From positions 9,039,122 to 9,103,121 of the forward strand of contig OX388327.1 in NCBI GenBank assembly GCA_947579605.1: a stretch of 64,000 nt of DNA. The letters run 5' to 3'. This stretch comes from Athripsodes cinereus (taxonomy: Eukaryota; Arthropoda; Insecta; Trichoptera; Leptoceridae). A program made the translations under genes and the position numbers. The notes beneath the pieces were generated by a model that was not told the origin of the DNA, did not search any database, and was given only the letters and a program-made list of their open reading frames with translations. Every line of letters starts with the position of its first letter. Position 1 is the stretch's first letter. Positions 27,545 through 40,300 of the stretch are shown here, one piece after another.

Positions 27545-28260
27545 TTGTTCTGTATATTCTTACCGTTGACATCAGAATTCGTGATATATTGTGTAAAATC
27601 TAAAAAATATTGTGATCATATCTCCCAGTATCGAGTCAATCTAAAGTGGCTAACTGTGTATCAAAGACGTGAACTTCATATTCTATCACTTGTTTACAAA
27701 ATACTCTATTCCACATCTTCTCCCTATTATTTAAAAGAAAATTTCGAGTATTTAGCAAGCCATGGCCTACCATTGCGATCAAATAACGAGCGTCTTCTGG
27801 CAATTCCTACACACAGTACCATTTATTTCTCGAAATCATTCTCAGCTTATGGTGCTCGTTGTTGGAACAATCTTCCTTCTTTGCATAGAGTTTCACAATC
27901 GTTCAATGTTTCTAAATCTTCCGTTAAGGAAAAAATGCTATCTTCTAACTCAGTATCCATTCCCTAGCCCCCCCCCCCCCCCTCTGATCCATAATCCCTA
28001 CCACATGTTGGGTGTGTGTCAAATATTATTTTAAATTTTGTTTTTTTTTCTTTTGTTGTGTTTTAATATTTTGTATATTTTTTTTTGAGTAAATTTGTCT
28101 TGACTGGGTTTATCTCAATGTGTCGTGGTTAGATGGAAGGAATCACTTTACAGTGATAATCTTGCCACTGCACATCGTCCTAGTTTTTAAAATTTTATAT
28201 TATTTTATTAACACTGTTATGTAATGATGATGTGCAAAAAGAATAAATAAATAAATAAAA
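27545..28260 (+). mobile_element. Non-LTR retrotransposon 3' fragment (CR1/L2-like C-terminus)
   Basis: Open frame 27545-27967 reads DHISQYRVNLKWLTVYQRRE, LASHGLPLRSNNERLLAIPT and GARCWNNLPSLHRVSQSFNV, the WNxLP tail found at the end of many LINE polyproteins. A C tract (27967-27982) and an AATAAATAAATAAA tail follow. Confidence 0.8.
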
Positions 28261-28762
28261 AATAAAATATATGTGATACAAAGTATAGCATTTCAGTGAT
28301 ACTTCTCACGTTTGACAGAACTGTAAGGAATAAGTTGAAAAGAAACAGATAGTTTAAACAAAGATTTTGATGTCAAAAATCATACACAGTTTTTTCTTAA
28401 ATCAATAATTCTTTTATTAAATTCTTTTCACATATTGTAATATTATATTTTCAGTTAATCACAGACATTTTATAAAGAAGTATAAATAAATAAACTTATA
28501 TTGCGTAAATAACAATGCGACAATGTATACAATGGTTCTTATATTTTATGGTACTATCATTTACAAGGAAATCGTACATAACTAAATATATGTGGGATGC
28601 AAATTTAAAGAAATTTTATTATTTGATGTTGAAATTATTGACGAAACACTAATAGATAGAAATGTTGATATTAATGACCTATTATGTTGATATTAAGTCT
28701 ATTTCAAGTTGAATTGAAACAAGAAGCACTATTTCGTTTAGTTTAAAAAAAACTAAAAAGTG

Positions 28763-29225
28763 TAGAGATGCAACGAATTTTCGGCAACTATTTGGTATTC
28801 TGTCTATTTGGCAACATTTTAACTATTCAGCTGAATACTGAATATTTAGTCTATTATTCGGTATTCTGTCGAATAGTTTAAATGTAAAACTGGAAGGAAC
28901 TAACAGCTTGTAGATTGTTGCTGTTTTATTGTCAGCTGCAGATGCATAATTATTAATCCTCAAGTATCTAATTAGTTAATTTAATTTGATATGGAGTGAA
29001 ACAACACTTTAATATTATTGTTATGATTAATGTTGGAACACAAAAATTTCCATAAAATGTACCACGCAGCAAGTCTAGTACATATGTCTATGATGTACCT
29101 ACACGAAGATGCGCGGTTGGGAGTACCGCACGCTCTCACCATTGTTTTGCCGAATATTTGGTTATTCGGCACATGATCTTGCATAATATTCGGTATTCGA
29201 CAAATATAATATTCGTTGCATCTTA
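28763..29225. mobile_element. hAT-type MITE, related head to 138-509
   Basis: Left end TAGAGATGCAACGAAT and right end ATTCGTTGCATCTTA form an inverted repeat. Subterminal TATTCGG repeats. No target duplication recognised. An inserted piece near 29020-29110 (GATGTTGGAACACAAAAATT ...) also occurs at 53490-53565 and 57400-57465. Confidence 0.75.
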
Positions 29226-29577
29226 CTTATTTTGCTCTCAACAAAATCTTCGCAATATTATCGTTTTTCCTTTGATGTTACATTTATTTCTTCTGTTTAA
29301 TAAATTGAATAAATAATGAACTTAAAGCAAATATGAAAATCACTAACCTTTATTAGTAAAAACACTTAATTTACTAAATAATGTACATTATGAAAATAAT
29401 AATTATAATATCTAATTCAACTACTAATTATTTAATTGTATCTTTAGTTATTAAAATAGCACTCATTATTTATAAATAATACTCACAGTCAATCAGAACT
29501 CTGAATATATTTGTTTATATTGCTAAAAAAATCACACTGAAAAAAACAATAATTTACCAAAAAACTTTTATTTTATT

Positions 29578-29700
29578 TATTTTATTCTTCACTGTACATT
29601 GTTTACAAATGAAAACAGTATCGTAGAAAATATCAGTTACACAATTCAATGTACAGAGGGCGAGTTTATCGCGCAAATGCGATGTCTTCCAACTAAGCCA
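29578..29700 (-). repeat. SINE-like family B copy
   Basis: TTCTTCACTGTACATTGTTT, then GTACAGAGGGCGAGTTTATC and GCGATGTCTTCCAACTAAGC. Reverse orientation relative to 57000-57145. Confidence 0.65.
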
Positions 29701-29847
29701 GAATCACTTCTTAGTGGGCCTAGTACAAGTTTTACGTTACCAAAATATTTATTAAAAATTTATAGAATATTCAAAATAAGTAAAAAGTTTAGTTTTTATT
29801 GTTTTACCGGATTTGGGCACAACATGCAGATGACAAAATCTATCAGA

Positions 29848-30022
29848 AGAACCATGTTTACACAATTTAATATTGTGCAAAATCTAATCGGTAAAAGTGA
29901 GAAAGGCGTCACAACTCACTTAATCCAGCCTAGAGCCAATTCATAAGCTTTGCGATGCCTTTCTCACTTCTTCCGATTAGATTTTGCACATTGTTACATT
30001 GTGTAAACGTGGTTCTCTAATC
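29848..30022. repeat. Fold-back repeat with ~65-bp arms
   Basis: AGAACCATGTTTACACAA near 29849 and its reverse (TTGTGTAAACGTGGTTCT form) near 30000 extend inward through GTGCAAAATCTAATCGG and GTGAGAAAGG with few mismatches. Likely a fold-back element. Confidence 0.75.
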
Positions 30023-30917
30023 AAGATGTCTGACATTTCGTCAAGTAAAAATGTTGACACTATATTTATTTATTTATTAAGTATCAACAGTACACTTCAC
30101 TATATTGTTGCAAATGTGTTCTCGTCAGTGGCGCAACTCCATCTTCTATCTTACGCTACGTAATTTTGTTTACTATTTGTTAAGTAAAAACTCATGCCAG
30201 GGGTACTGTTGAATAATATTTACTTGTTAAATGAACCGTGCGTCAATTTTGAATGTCTTTCTTTTCTTTTGATGGCACAGAAAAGATGTGCGATGTATTT
30301 AAGCAAATGAGCCTCTATCGGCATCCTGATTTGTGAAAAAATACTACTTACAATTATATTTTGAATTGGGTTTTATTTTTCTGAAACAAATTTACAATAA
30401 TAGTGGAAAAATGTAAAAATCTATTATAAGATATCAAAAATAAGCAAATTCTTATCTTTATGTCGGAGCAATATTACACTATGTCACGAAACATAATTTT
30501 TCAGTATGGCCGTTCAAAGTTTTTCAACATAACTGCTTTTATATTTAGGAACTTCCGATGATGGACATACTATATGGTGCCCTTTAGATCATGTTATAAG
30601 TAAACAAATTATATTTGTCAATATTTTTTTATTATTTGTTACCGCAAAATATATATTTTTTGTGGGAAGGTAATAATCCAAGTACATGGAGTAATTCAAG
30701 TATCACAAAATATTTATTTTTCAACATAGGTGAATAGTCATCAAAAAGAGCATAATGAGGACCATAACAATAAATGTTCGTAAATGATTTTGGCCAAAAT
30801 TTGACATAGTGTAGTTTTTTCTGACTTACAGATAGGGTATGTGCATATAACTAAGTTCCTAATAGTTACATTTTCACAAATCTGCACTCCAAAAGTTATA
30901 AAATGCGTGATTTGATA
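30023..30917. other. AT-rich spacer
   Basis: No gene or recognised repeat. Confidence 0.45.
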
Positions 30918-30919
30918 CC

Positions 30920-31022
30920 ACTATTACTACTATACCATCACGGCATATCCCACAAGTGGGGTAGCCAGCAGACCAGCTGCATATAAAACATGCAAGCTGT
31001 CTTCTCCGTGCCAATATGCCGT
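30920..31022 (-). repeat. SINE-like family A, 5'-truncated
   Basis: Reverse copy with TACTACTATACCATCACGGC and GTGGGGTAGCCAGCAGACC. Confidence 0.75.
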
Positions 31023-31271
31023 GATTAGATACCAAAATCTAACAAATTCAAAAAAGGCCCTTTTTTAGCTAAGTATAGAAATATTCTTCGTATTGAGTTC
31101 TACAAAAATGAATTTTTCATTATAGTGAAGTCCTATTCAAACTGTGTGAAAAATAATGAAGAAATTTGTATGAAAAATAGTCTAATTAGATTTGGGGCTC
31201 TACTGAGATTTCATTACAAATGAATTTGTCCATTTTTGAAACTAAACCACAAAAATGTTGTCATTCATTCA

Positions 31272-31277
31272 TTTATT
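31272..31277 (-). promoter_or_regulatory. Candidate Orai polyadenylation signal
   Basis: AATAAA on the - strand 36-41 bp past the Orai stop; a second overlapping copy lies at 31276-31281. It could equally belong to an ATTT-rich SINE tail. Confidence 0.35.
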
Positions 31278-31312
31278 TATTATAGCTATTTTTTTTATAA
31301 ACACGACTACTG

Positions 31313-34300
31313 TCATACTGGCGAAGTGCATTTGATTGTAGAATCTAGGTTCCTCTTCATATTTTCCAATTCCTCCATATTCCCGCTGGATTCCTCACAC
31401 TTAAAGACTACTAAGGAGTGGTAGAAGTGGACAGCAAACGCCACAAATACAATTAACACTGAAACAAAAAACACATTATTTTATTGTCTGTTGAACTGTT
31501 TTCTCAATATGTAAATGGCTAACGCCGTGTGTATATAAATAAAAATAAATAAACAAGACATTTTTGTGGCTCAAATCATTCAGTATTAAGTGGATAGTCT
31601 AAACATTATTAAAAAACAAAATCAATTAAATGAGATTGTTTTTAGCCTAATGAGTCACAGACTTTCAAGTGATGGTTCTCTTGGTTCTCCCCCTGTGAAT
31701 CTACTCTACTTTCACAAAATCAGCATATTCCTTTCTGTGATGGCTCTTGAGAATGTGTTTTTTATTTATTATTCAATATTTTTTCAAAAAAGTACAAATT
31801 GATGAATAATAGACAATCAGTATTATTTTTTTGCAAAAATTTCTTCAATATATTAATTTGTAGGTATTACCTACCAATGTGGCAATGTTTACATCTTGTG
31901 AATTTATCAACAGCTGAAAAAAAATATATCTCATTCCCAAAATGCTTTATAAGGCTTGACAGTTGCTTATATCAGAAATCAACCGATCACCCTGGCTCTC
32001 CCTGGGAGCACAGGGCAGAAACCAGCATCTTCCCACTTGGGAATAGTGTTTCATAATTGATTCAGACATTGTTTTTCTCATTGCCCTCTTTTGTTTTTGC
32101 CCTTACCCTTCAATTAAAGATTTTAACTTTAAATAAAGGTTTTTAGTTTATAAATTGGGAAAAATAATATGTAAAAATAGTTTGTTACCTGGTATGACTA
32201 TGACTGTAGCTGCAATGGCTGCGATGAAGGAATAGTCCCAGAACTTCACCCAGCAAAGTATAGCAATTTCTACTAGGAACAAAAATAAGCCTGGAACAAA
32301 AAACACAAATAGCCTCTTTTATTTCATAACAGAACATGCATAGACAATTCACGCAAATCAAACTAAGATATGAATTTATTATTATGGTTTCTTACACAAC
32401 GATACATAGTATATATACAATGCGCACACCTAGACCCAGAACAATTTCAAAAGTCATTCTTCATATTGCCCTGGCCGGGAATCGAACCCAGGACTTCGTG
32501 ACTCAAAGGCAAGACCGTTACCTCCGCGCCACACTGTCCGATTAAAACTTATCAATTAATTATTTTTGCCATGTAAAAATTTCAAATGTAATATTTTTGC
32601 ATGTTATCAATTATTGGCGAAAGGAGCATAAATTTGTCAAGAAGTGTTTCTAATAAACTGAAAGTGAATTAATTTATTTATTACATGCAATTGGTCTACT
32701 GGCTACCGTACTTAAGGGTAATGGTGTGATGGTGTAGATAAAAAATGTTATTGATTTTTAATGTCCTTACCTAAAACAGTACTAAAGACCCAAGCTAACT
32801 CTATGAAGCCCTTCATTCTTTCATGCGGAGACTCCTTTAATATTTCCCCCGCAGACATCTTGCTAACTGCGTCTATGTTGGGAAGGAGGTAGGTGGATAT
32901 CATTAGAGCAAAGATGTGGACCGCGACGAGGATAGTGGTGCACACGGCAAACATCACAAACAGCCATTCAGGAACGTTAGTCGGATCGTTGATTTGGAGT
33001 TCAACCATTGCTATCATTGCGAAACCTGAAAACAGAAGTTACAGTATTATTTAATTTATTTTTACATATTGGCAAGACAGCTAGGTAGTCTTTTCACCGA
33101 AGTTTGCCATAGAATAAGAAATTATATGAATGACTTCCGTAACAGCTTGTATGCTCCTTTTGTGTGAAATAAAAAGCAAAATGAATATGCTGTGTCCAGG
33201 TGCATTCTATGTGAAAAATAACAATAAACAAACACTAGCATATTAAAATAAATCAAGAAATACTATACAACAAGAGAAATATTCTTCAGTTATACTTGTG
33301 AAAATCACACTACGTATAGAGGATCAAATATGTAATAAATGTGGTTTTTTTTTAGTAATAAGGTGTGTATGTAATATTATTAAATTGTAAATTTTATTTT
33401 AATAAAAAATATTTGAAATGTAGGTTTTTTTTTGTAATAAGGTGTGTATGTAATATTATTAAATTGTAAATTTTATTTTAATAAAAAATATTTGAATTTG
33501 AAAAAAAAAAATTGTAAAAAAAGAGACTATTTTAATTGGATTCTAAACTTTGATCAGGATTCAGAATAGTTTTCATTGGTTAACATCACGTTGGTGAATA
33601 ATTCTAATTGGATATTGAACTGGCAAATCAGGATGGAGAATAATTTCCATTGGTTAGTAAAGATCTAATTGGTGAATAATTTTGATTGGATATAAAACTG
33701 ACCAAACAGGATGAAGAATAATTACTTCCATTGGTTAGCTAATCAACCAATCAGGATGGAGAACCACTATAATTAGTTACAAAAAATAATAATATATTGT
33801 TTTACGAAAAGGACAAATGAGGGAATTATGTCCCCATCAGAAATGGACTTTCCCTACATTCGCATTTCCCTGTATCGCCTTTGTAACAAAAATTGGTGAA
33901 CATATCAAGGCTAAAGTGTATGTACTCAAGACATTCCATACATTTGATATGCCATTCGTGCTTCCTTCTAAAATTAAGTTTGAAATCTACCACATTGTTT
34001 TGGTAATTTGTTTCTTTTAGTGCCGTTTTCCTATTCTTGGACCGTCTCAAGGGCGCCAGTGAAAAGGGTGATATAAATTTCATTTTGTATTTTTTCTGTA
34101 GATTTTTTCTTTATTTAAGGAATATTTTACCTGATAACAATTCCGATGTTGTCGATGTCGCTTTCAATTTTGCTCTAGACATGTGAAGTCTTCTTAATGA
34201 TAGCCCCTCTGTTGTCTGTGCCACAGACGTGCCGCCATCTTGAGGTATTGTGTTTATGGAGTTCATACCATTACAGTGACAGTTGCACCTGCAACTTTTG

Positions 34301-37300
34301 TTGGACGCGGTAGATGTAGCAGCCATGTGGCCGTCTAGAGCACCCAAACTGAAGCCTCCGTTTATCTGGAAAAGAAACATACATCTTATCGTCACATTAC
34401 TGGTATGGAGACGATGACACTGACCAGACAAAAGAGCATTGAAAAAGTATGAGAAATCCAAAAAGCCATGGGAAATGCCTAATGCAGTGCTAAATCACTG
34501 CATAGCTGCATTAACAAACACAGATTGCCCTCTTCGTGCTATAAAAAGTAAGACATTCAGAATGGTTGGCATACTGCATCACGGAACTGAAGATCCTATA
34601 CCTACGTTTTGTGTCGTGCGACGTTCCTCAAATATTTTAATTTTACTTACAAGACACTCATTATGAAGAAAAAAAAAACAGGTGTTTTGTATAATTTATT
34701 GCACCTATTCGATATTTATTTAACTGCAATATAATAATAATAAACACTTTATTGTCAAAAATAAATTTTACATATTGCCTCGAGGCAATGTCTTCCAGTA
34801 AATCTACATATTATCTATCTTCCAATATACCTATCTATCTAATAAATATGACTGTTTTAAGAAGAGGTAATTTAATAGAGGATTGTTTTCACCCTGTGTT
34901 GCCTAGAGGAGTGCTGAAAGGCGACTGAATGAGTGTACATGTACAGTGTACTCATATAAATACCTACTTTTTACTATGAGATAACATTGTTTGAAGTTGT
35001 TTGGTAAATTTGTACAAACATCGGTTAGAACATAATGTGGGTACACAACATAATGTAAAGTAAATTAACGAATAGGTACCTACCTTTCTATCTAAATAAG
35101 ATAGGTAGGTACCTACTAGTGATGTAACGAATATTCGTATTCGCAAAAAAATATGCGAATATAGCTTTGGTAATAAAGTATCGGGTATTCGGTAAAAGAA
35201 CCGGATACTTACCCGGTACATTGTGGAAAAAGGTACTGCAAGAAAATATTCTTTAAGAAAACCGAGGAGTTTTGAAATATTTTAAATTCCTATACCATTT
35301 TGAAAATTCGGCGACGGGGGAGTAGAAATTTTGTTTGAGCAATTGTAGAAATTTAAGCAAGTCAATATTCGCTATTCGCACATCGAATGTCGGCAACAAA
35401 TATTCGCATTCGCGAATATCCAAAATCACGCATTCGTTACATCACTACTACCTACTAATGTAAAGTAAATTAACGAATAGGTAGGTACCTTTCTATCTAA
35501 ATAAGGCTGACTAAAATAAAAATAGATTGTTAGTAATTGTCTACTTACACAAAAATAGTTTAATTAACAATGTCTCCCATAATTGGAGTAACCAGCGGAC
35601 TGAGTGCATACAGTTAAAATACACAATGTCCATCAATCTATATCATTATGATGGCATAACCCAAAATGTAAGGTAGCCAACAGAAACACAACGTGTATTA
35701 TACATACATATTAATACTCTTTCTATCCTGAATATAAAAGTTTGTAGTTATGATAAAAATTGTGTTTTTTTTATGATGTACGAGTATATATTTGATGATG
35801 TAAAATATCTTGATACGTAAAGTTTTACGAATTCTTACCTTTTATAAAACACTCGAAAACTCACTGAAAAAAGTGGGATACCTATTCGTGCTCAATTCAG
35901 CGGTCTGAATATCTTAACTTTTATCTGCGTGAAGAGAACGACTTGCGTGTTTATTATCTACATGAAGTTGGTCCGCTGGCTACCCCACTTGTGTTAAATT
36001 TCGTGATGGTATGGATGAATATATTTTAACATAGGTAAGCTTTAACACAATCAATATAATTTTTAGGTATTTTATTTTACTAAGACTTACACGGCAGAGA
36101 CTTTTACATGTTAAATTTAAATAAATAACGATTTGACAGACGAATATAAAAACACAGCTTGTAGCAGTATGCACATAAATTGATGAAGAAAAAGAAATTT
36201 CTTCACTGTGTCGGTGTTTAGGTAGTAGAATTCCATATCGAAATAAATAAAACAAGCGTTTTATTCTACTAATGTTTTATTCGATGAGAGAGACGTCTTT
36301 CGTCTTATATGTCCTTATAAGACGAAAGACGTCTCTCTCATCGAATAAAATATTAGTAGAATAAAATGCTTGATTTATTTATTTCGAAAAAGAAATTTAT
36401 TTAATGATGATGATGATTTTGGATGATTTTATTTTATTTATGACGCCGTTTTACAGTCTCAAGGGCGCCAGTGAAGAGTTTAGTTTTTAATTTGCCTCTG
36501 AAGCTAGTGACCGTCTGACCATCTCTCAGCAGCACCGGTAGGCGATTCCACATAACTGGTCCTACAACACCAAAGGCCCTCTCGTAGAAGTTGGACTTAC
36601 CGGCTCTATTGGGCTCAGTAAGTCTATTCACGGCCAGTTCCATAGAGCGCAGAGGTCTTCTAGTGGTCGAGTCAAGGGGACAAAGCTCTGTGAGGCACGA
36701 TGGTGCCATAATAATACTATTTAGTGTAGGTACCATATTGTGTCTGAGAATGAATAGGTGGGCGAGACTCTGTATAGATATGTAGGCATGTTTTAATAGG
36801 TACCTAATGTTATTTAATTTTGTCAATTAATTGTGGCACACGATGTTGGATGATGGCTGACCTTTGAAGGGTTTACTTATATACCTAATTATGTAGTTAT
36901 TGTCTGTTTTGTGGTTATTCTGTGAAACGAAATAAAATAAATATATAACTTATTATTACTAGCTTATACAGCTAATAGATTACTAGCTTACTAGTTTAAA
37001 TGTCATTATATACCTATTTACCTACTTAGTACCTATATAGATTAATAATAATGTGATGTTATTCATGTCGGGCACCTGTACAAACACTTGACGGTTCAAC
37101 ATTCCTATAAATATTATTCCAGTTATAATTATGACTTGCAACTCAGAGTTCTAGGTTATTTTATCAACATTTTGTACTATCCATACCATCACAGTAAATC
37201 CTGCAAGGGGGGAGCCAGTGGACTGACTGTTATCCATTTCGTGCCGATAAAAATTAAGACATTCAGGATGGCGGAAGCATGGAGGCTGTTGCAACATCAA

Positions 37301-40300
37301 TCATTACAAAGTATGTATCATAAAATATCAGTTATATATTATTGGCGGCCGGTGTGGCGCGGAGGTAACGCTCTTGCCTTTGAGTCACGAGGTCCCGGGT
37401 TCGATTCCCGGCCAGGGCAAAGTGAAGAATGACCTTTTTCAAATCTTCCTGGGTCTGGGTGTTACATGTATCTGTGTTAGGTGTTAATACCCATAATACA
37501 AGATTCATATCTTAATTTGGGACTAGCTCGATTTGTGTGAATTGTCTATGGATTTTATGTTATGTTATATACATCACAATGCGCAGAGTGCGAGTTTATA
37601 ATTAGATTGCAATATCTTCCAACTAACCCGGTTTATTAATATATATCAATAACATTAATAAATTAGTTTAATTTTAATTTGTTTTATGATGTAATATTGA
37701 AAAATCAGTTTGTGACATCGATTTTTTGCAGGAGACGTTTATTCTATCTCAAGTTAAATTACAAATATCATTATTATAAATATGATCGTTTTAGAATTAC
37801 TCGATTCAATAATAGTTTATATTCAATAAGTTTGTTATAACAATAAAACTATGAAAGATGATTCATATCCGGTGCTTCCGACTAATTTATGTCGCTATAA
37901 AACGTGAACCAAAGTATCTAAAAATAGTCTTGGATATTTATCATCTATTTATTTTTCACTTTACGCTTCTTAGAAATTATGGATTATTAAATTCTATTGG
38001 GCCTGTGACGATACGTAAATACGGTCTCCACATTTATATTTGCCAAAGAGAGATTTTTGATTGTATCTCTTTTTAAATCGACACGACATTACGATTAGAC
38101 AGTGGACCATATTGTGGAAATGTGGAGGACTGTCCTCTGAGGATATAGAGAAGATCCACCAAGCGACGCCTAGAGCTATTCATTGATTATATTATTAACA
38201 ATTTAGATGCGGAGCTAATATGACTAAGGTAACTCTATGCACCAGCCGAATAGTCAGGCTTAACTTGAGGTTTCTAGGCTTGAAAATGATAGGATTACGT
38301 GCATCTAAGATCATCTCCAGAAAGTCTAAGATACAAATTTATAAGACACTCATTCGACCTGTCCTGACCTATGCCGCCGAAACATGGACACTCACTAAGG
38401 CGGATGAGCTGAGACTGGACATATTCGAAAGAAAAATCTTAAGACGCATCTATGGGCCCATATGCGAAAACGGAGTTTGGCGAAGTAGATACAACTATGA
38501 ACTCTACATGTTGTATCAAGATGTGCATATCACCAAGCACATCAAAATCTGCCCACTCCGATGGCTAGGGCATGTGGAAAGGATGAACGACACATCAACA
38601 ATCAAAAGAATATACTCCACAAAGCCCAGTGGCAGAAGAAGCGTCGGGAGGCCAAAGTTGAGATGGATGGATGGGGTGGAAAAGGACCTGCGAGCTTTGG
38701 GCGTGACCAATTGGCGACGAGAGGTGATGGATAGGAGGGAGTGGAGGCGACTTCTTGAGGAGGCCAAGACCCACACAGGGTTGTAGCGCCATTGATGATG
38801 ATGAAGATTACGTGCAGTGAACAATCCGATCATTTTAAATACTTTGCATTTAATGAATAGTTAATTTATACCTATTAATTATTGAGAGTGGGCCTGCCCA
38901 GTATAAAAACCATAGACACACCACTGCCATGCACAGCAGGGTTACTCTTGACACAATCTAAAAACGATTTTAAATGGGTTAGTTGGAAGATATCGCTTCT
39001 GCGATAAACTCGCCCATTACACAATATCAGTTATTTGTATCACATTGTTTTATAACTTGGTAATTATTTATGCTCTTTATTGTGCAATAAAGTATATTAT
39101 TATTATTATCTTAATCTAGTCTTGATCGTAACCGGGGTAGCTAGCAGACTAATGCATGTCATATAAGACGTCCTCTCTGTGCCAATAAATATTTAAGACA
39201 TTCAGGATGAGTGGCATGCCTTATCGCCGATTTGAAGTTGTTAAATGTTATTCGATAATTACTAGTATTGGATATCATCTAAATGAGACAAAAATCATAG
39301 GTGACGCATTTCTACTTCATTTGTCAGCTTTTATGTTTTACAAATAATTTGAATATCGCTTTAATAGACCATTAAAGGATGACGTCACAGAAAAATCATT
39401 GAGGGGCATCAGGCATCCCAACACAACAGACGATTACGGTGTAATATTAGGTGGAACGCCTAAAGAATACCTAATAATCAAAAAAACTGTCAGTGTCGAT
39501 TTTGTTATTATTTTGTCGTCTGACTTTCTTTTTTTTTCTCTTATGGCATAACATCCTACATGGATGATTCGCGCAATCTGACTGTTTGCCCCCCAAGCAA
39601 AAGCAAATCCATAGACAAGACCACGTGACCTTTAATGGTCTATTGACAGTATAGCCTTTTTTCTGTAGGACTGATTTCAAGTAGAACTATAAATTCATAT
39701 TAATTTTTATGCAATGTAAGACAATATTATTATCTTCTCAAAAGAAAATTAAAATATAAAAATATTGTTACCTTTCCCATAGAAGAATTGATTATCGAAT
39801 CAGGATTCCAGTTGACATCCTTTAGGGTCAAACAGTCTAAACTACTCGTAGGACTATTATTGTTCGGTGAGCTGCCACTGTACGAAAGGAATTTCCTCTT
39901 AGCTCTGTTAGCACTGGCCACATAACTCGGAAACGAAAGAGGATCCAACAATGGCTGTCCACTTCGCGATGTATAAAAAGGTCTCCGCGTGTAGCCTCTC
40001 GGCGAACTGAAATCCGTAGTAGCGTAGTTCTGAGGATACAGCACTCTTGGCTGTTTCACTCTCGCATTGACGCTGCCGACTTGCGTTCCTTGCGATACCT
40101 TCAAAGGTTGGAACGTGCTAGCATCTGTTTCTTCGTAAACGACGAATGTCGCTTGTTTTGGGGCCGGTTTCACCAAGTCTGGGCCATTTTCACCGTCACA
40201 CATCTGAAACAATCGAAAAATTTCATTATTTTTAGTTCTAAAATTGTTATTTTTTTATCTATCACAATTATTACCCGTCGTCTATAATTTCGCAGAAAAC

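Noticed and set aside
37344..37420. tRNA gene
   Set aside because: The head has A and B boxes but belongs to a dispersed SINE with an unrelated body; the other copies are clearly decayed.
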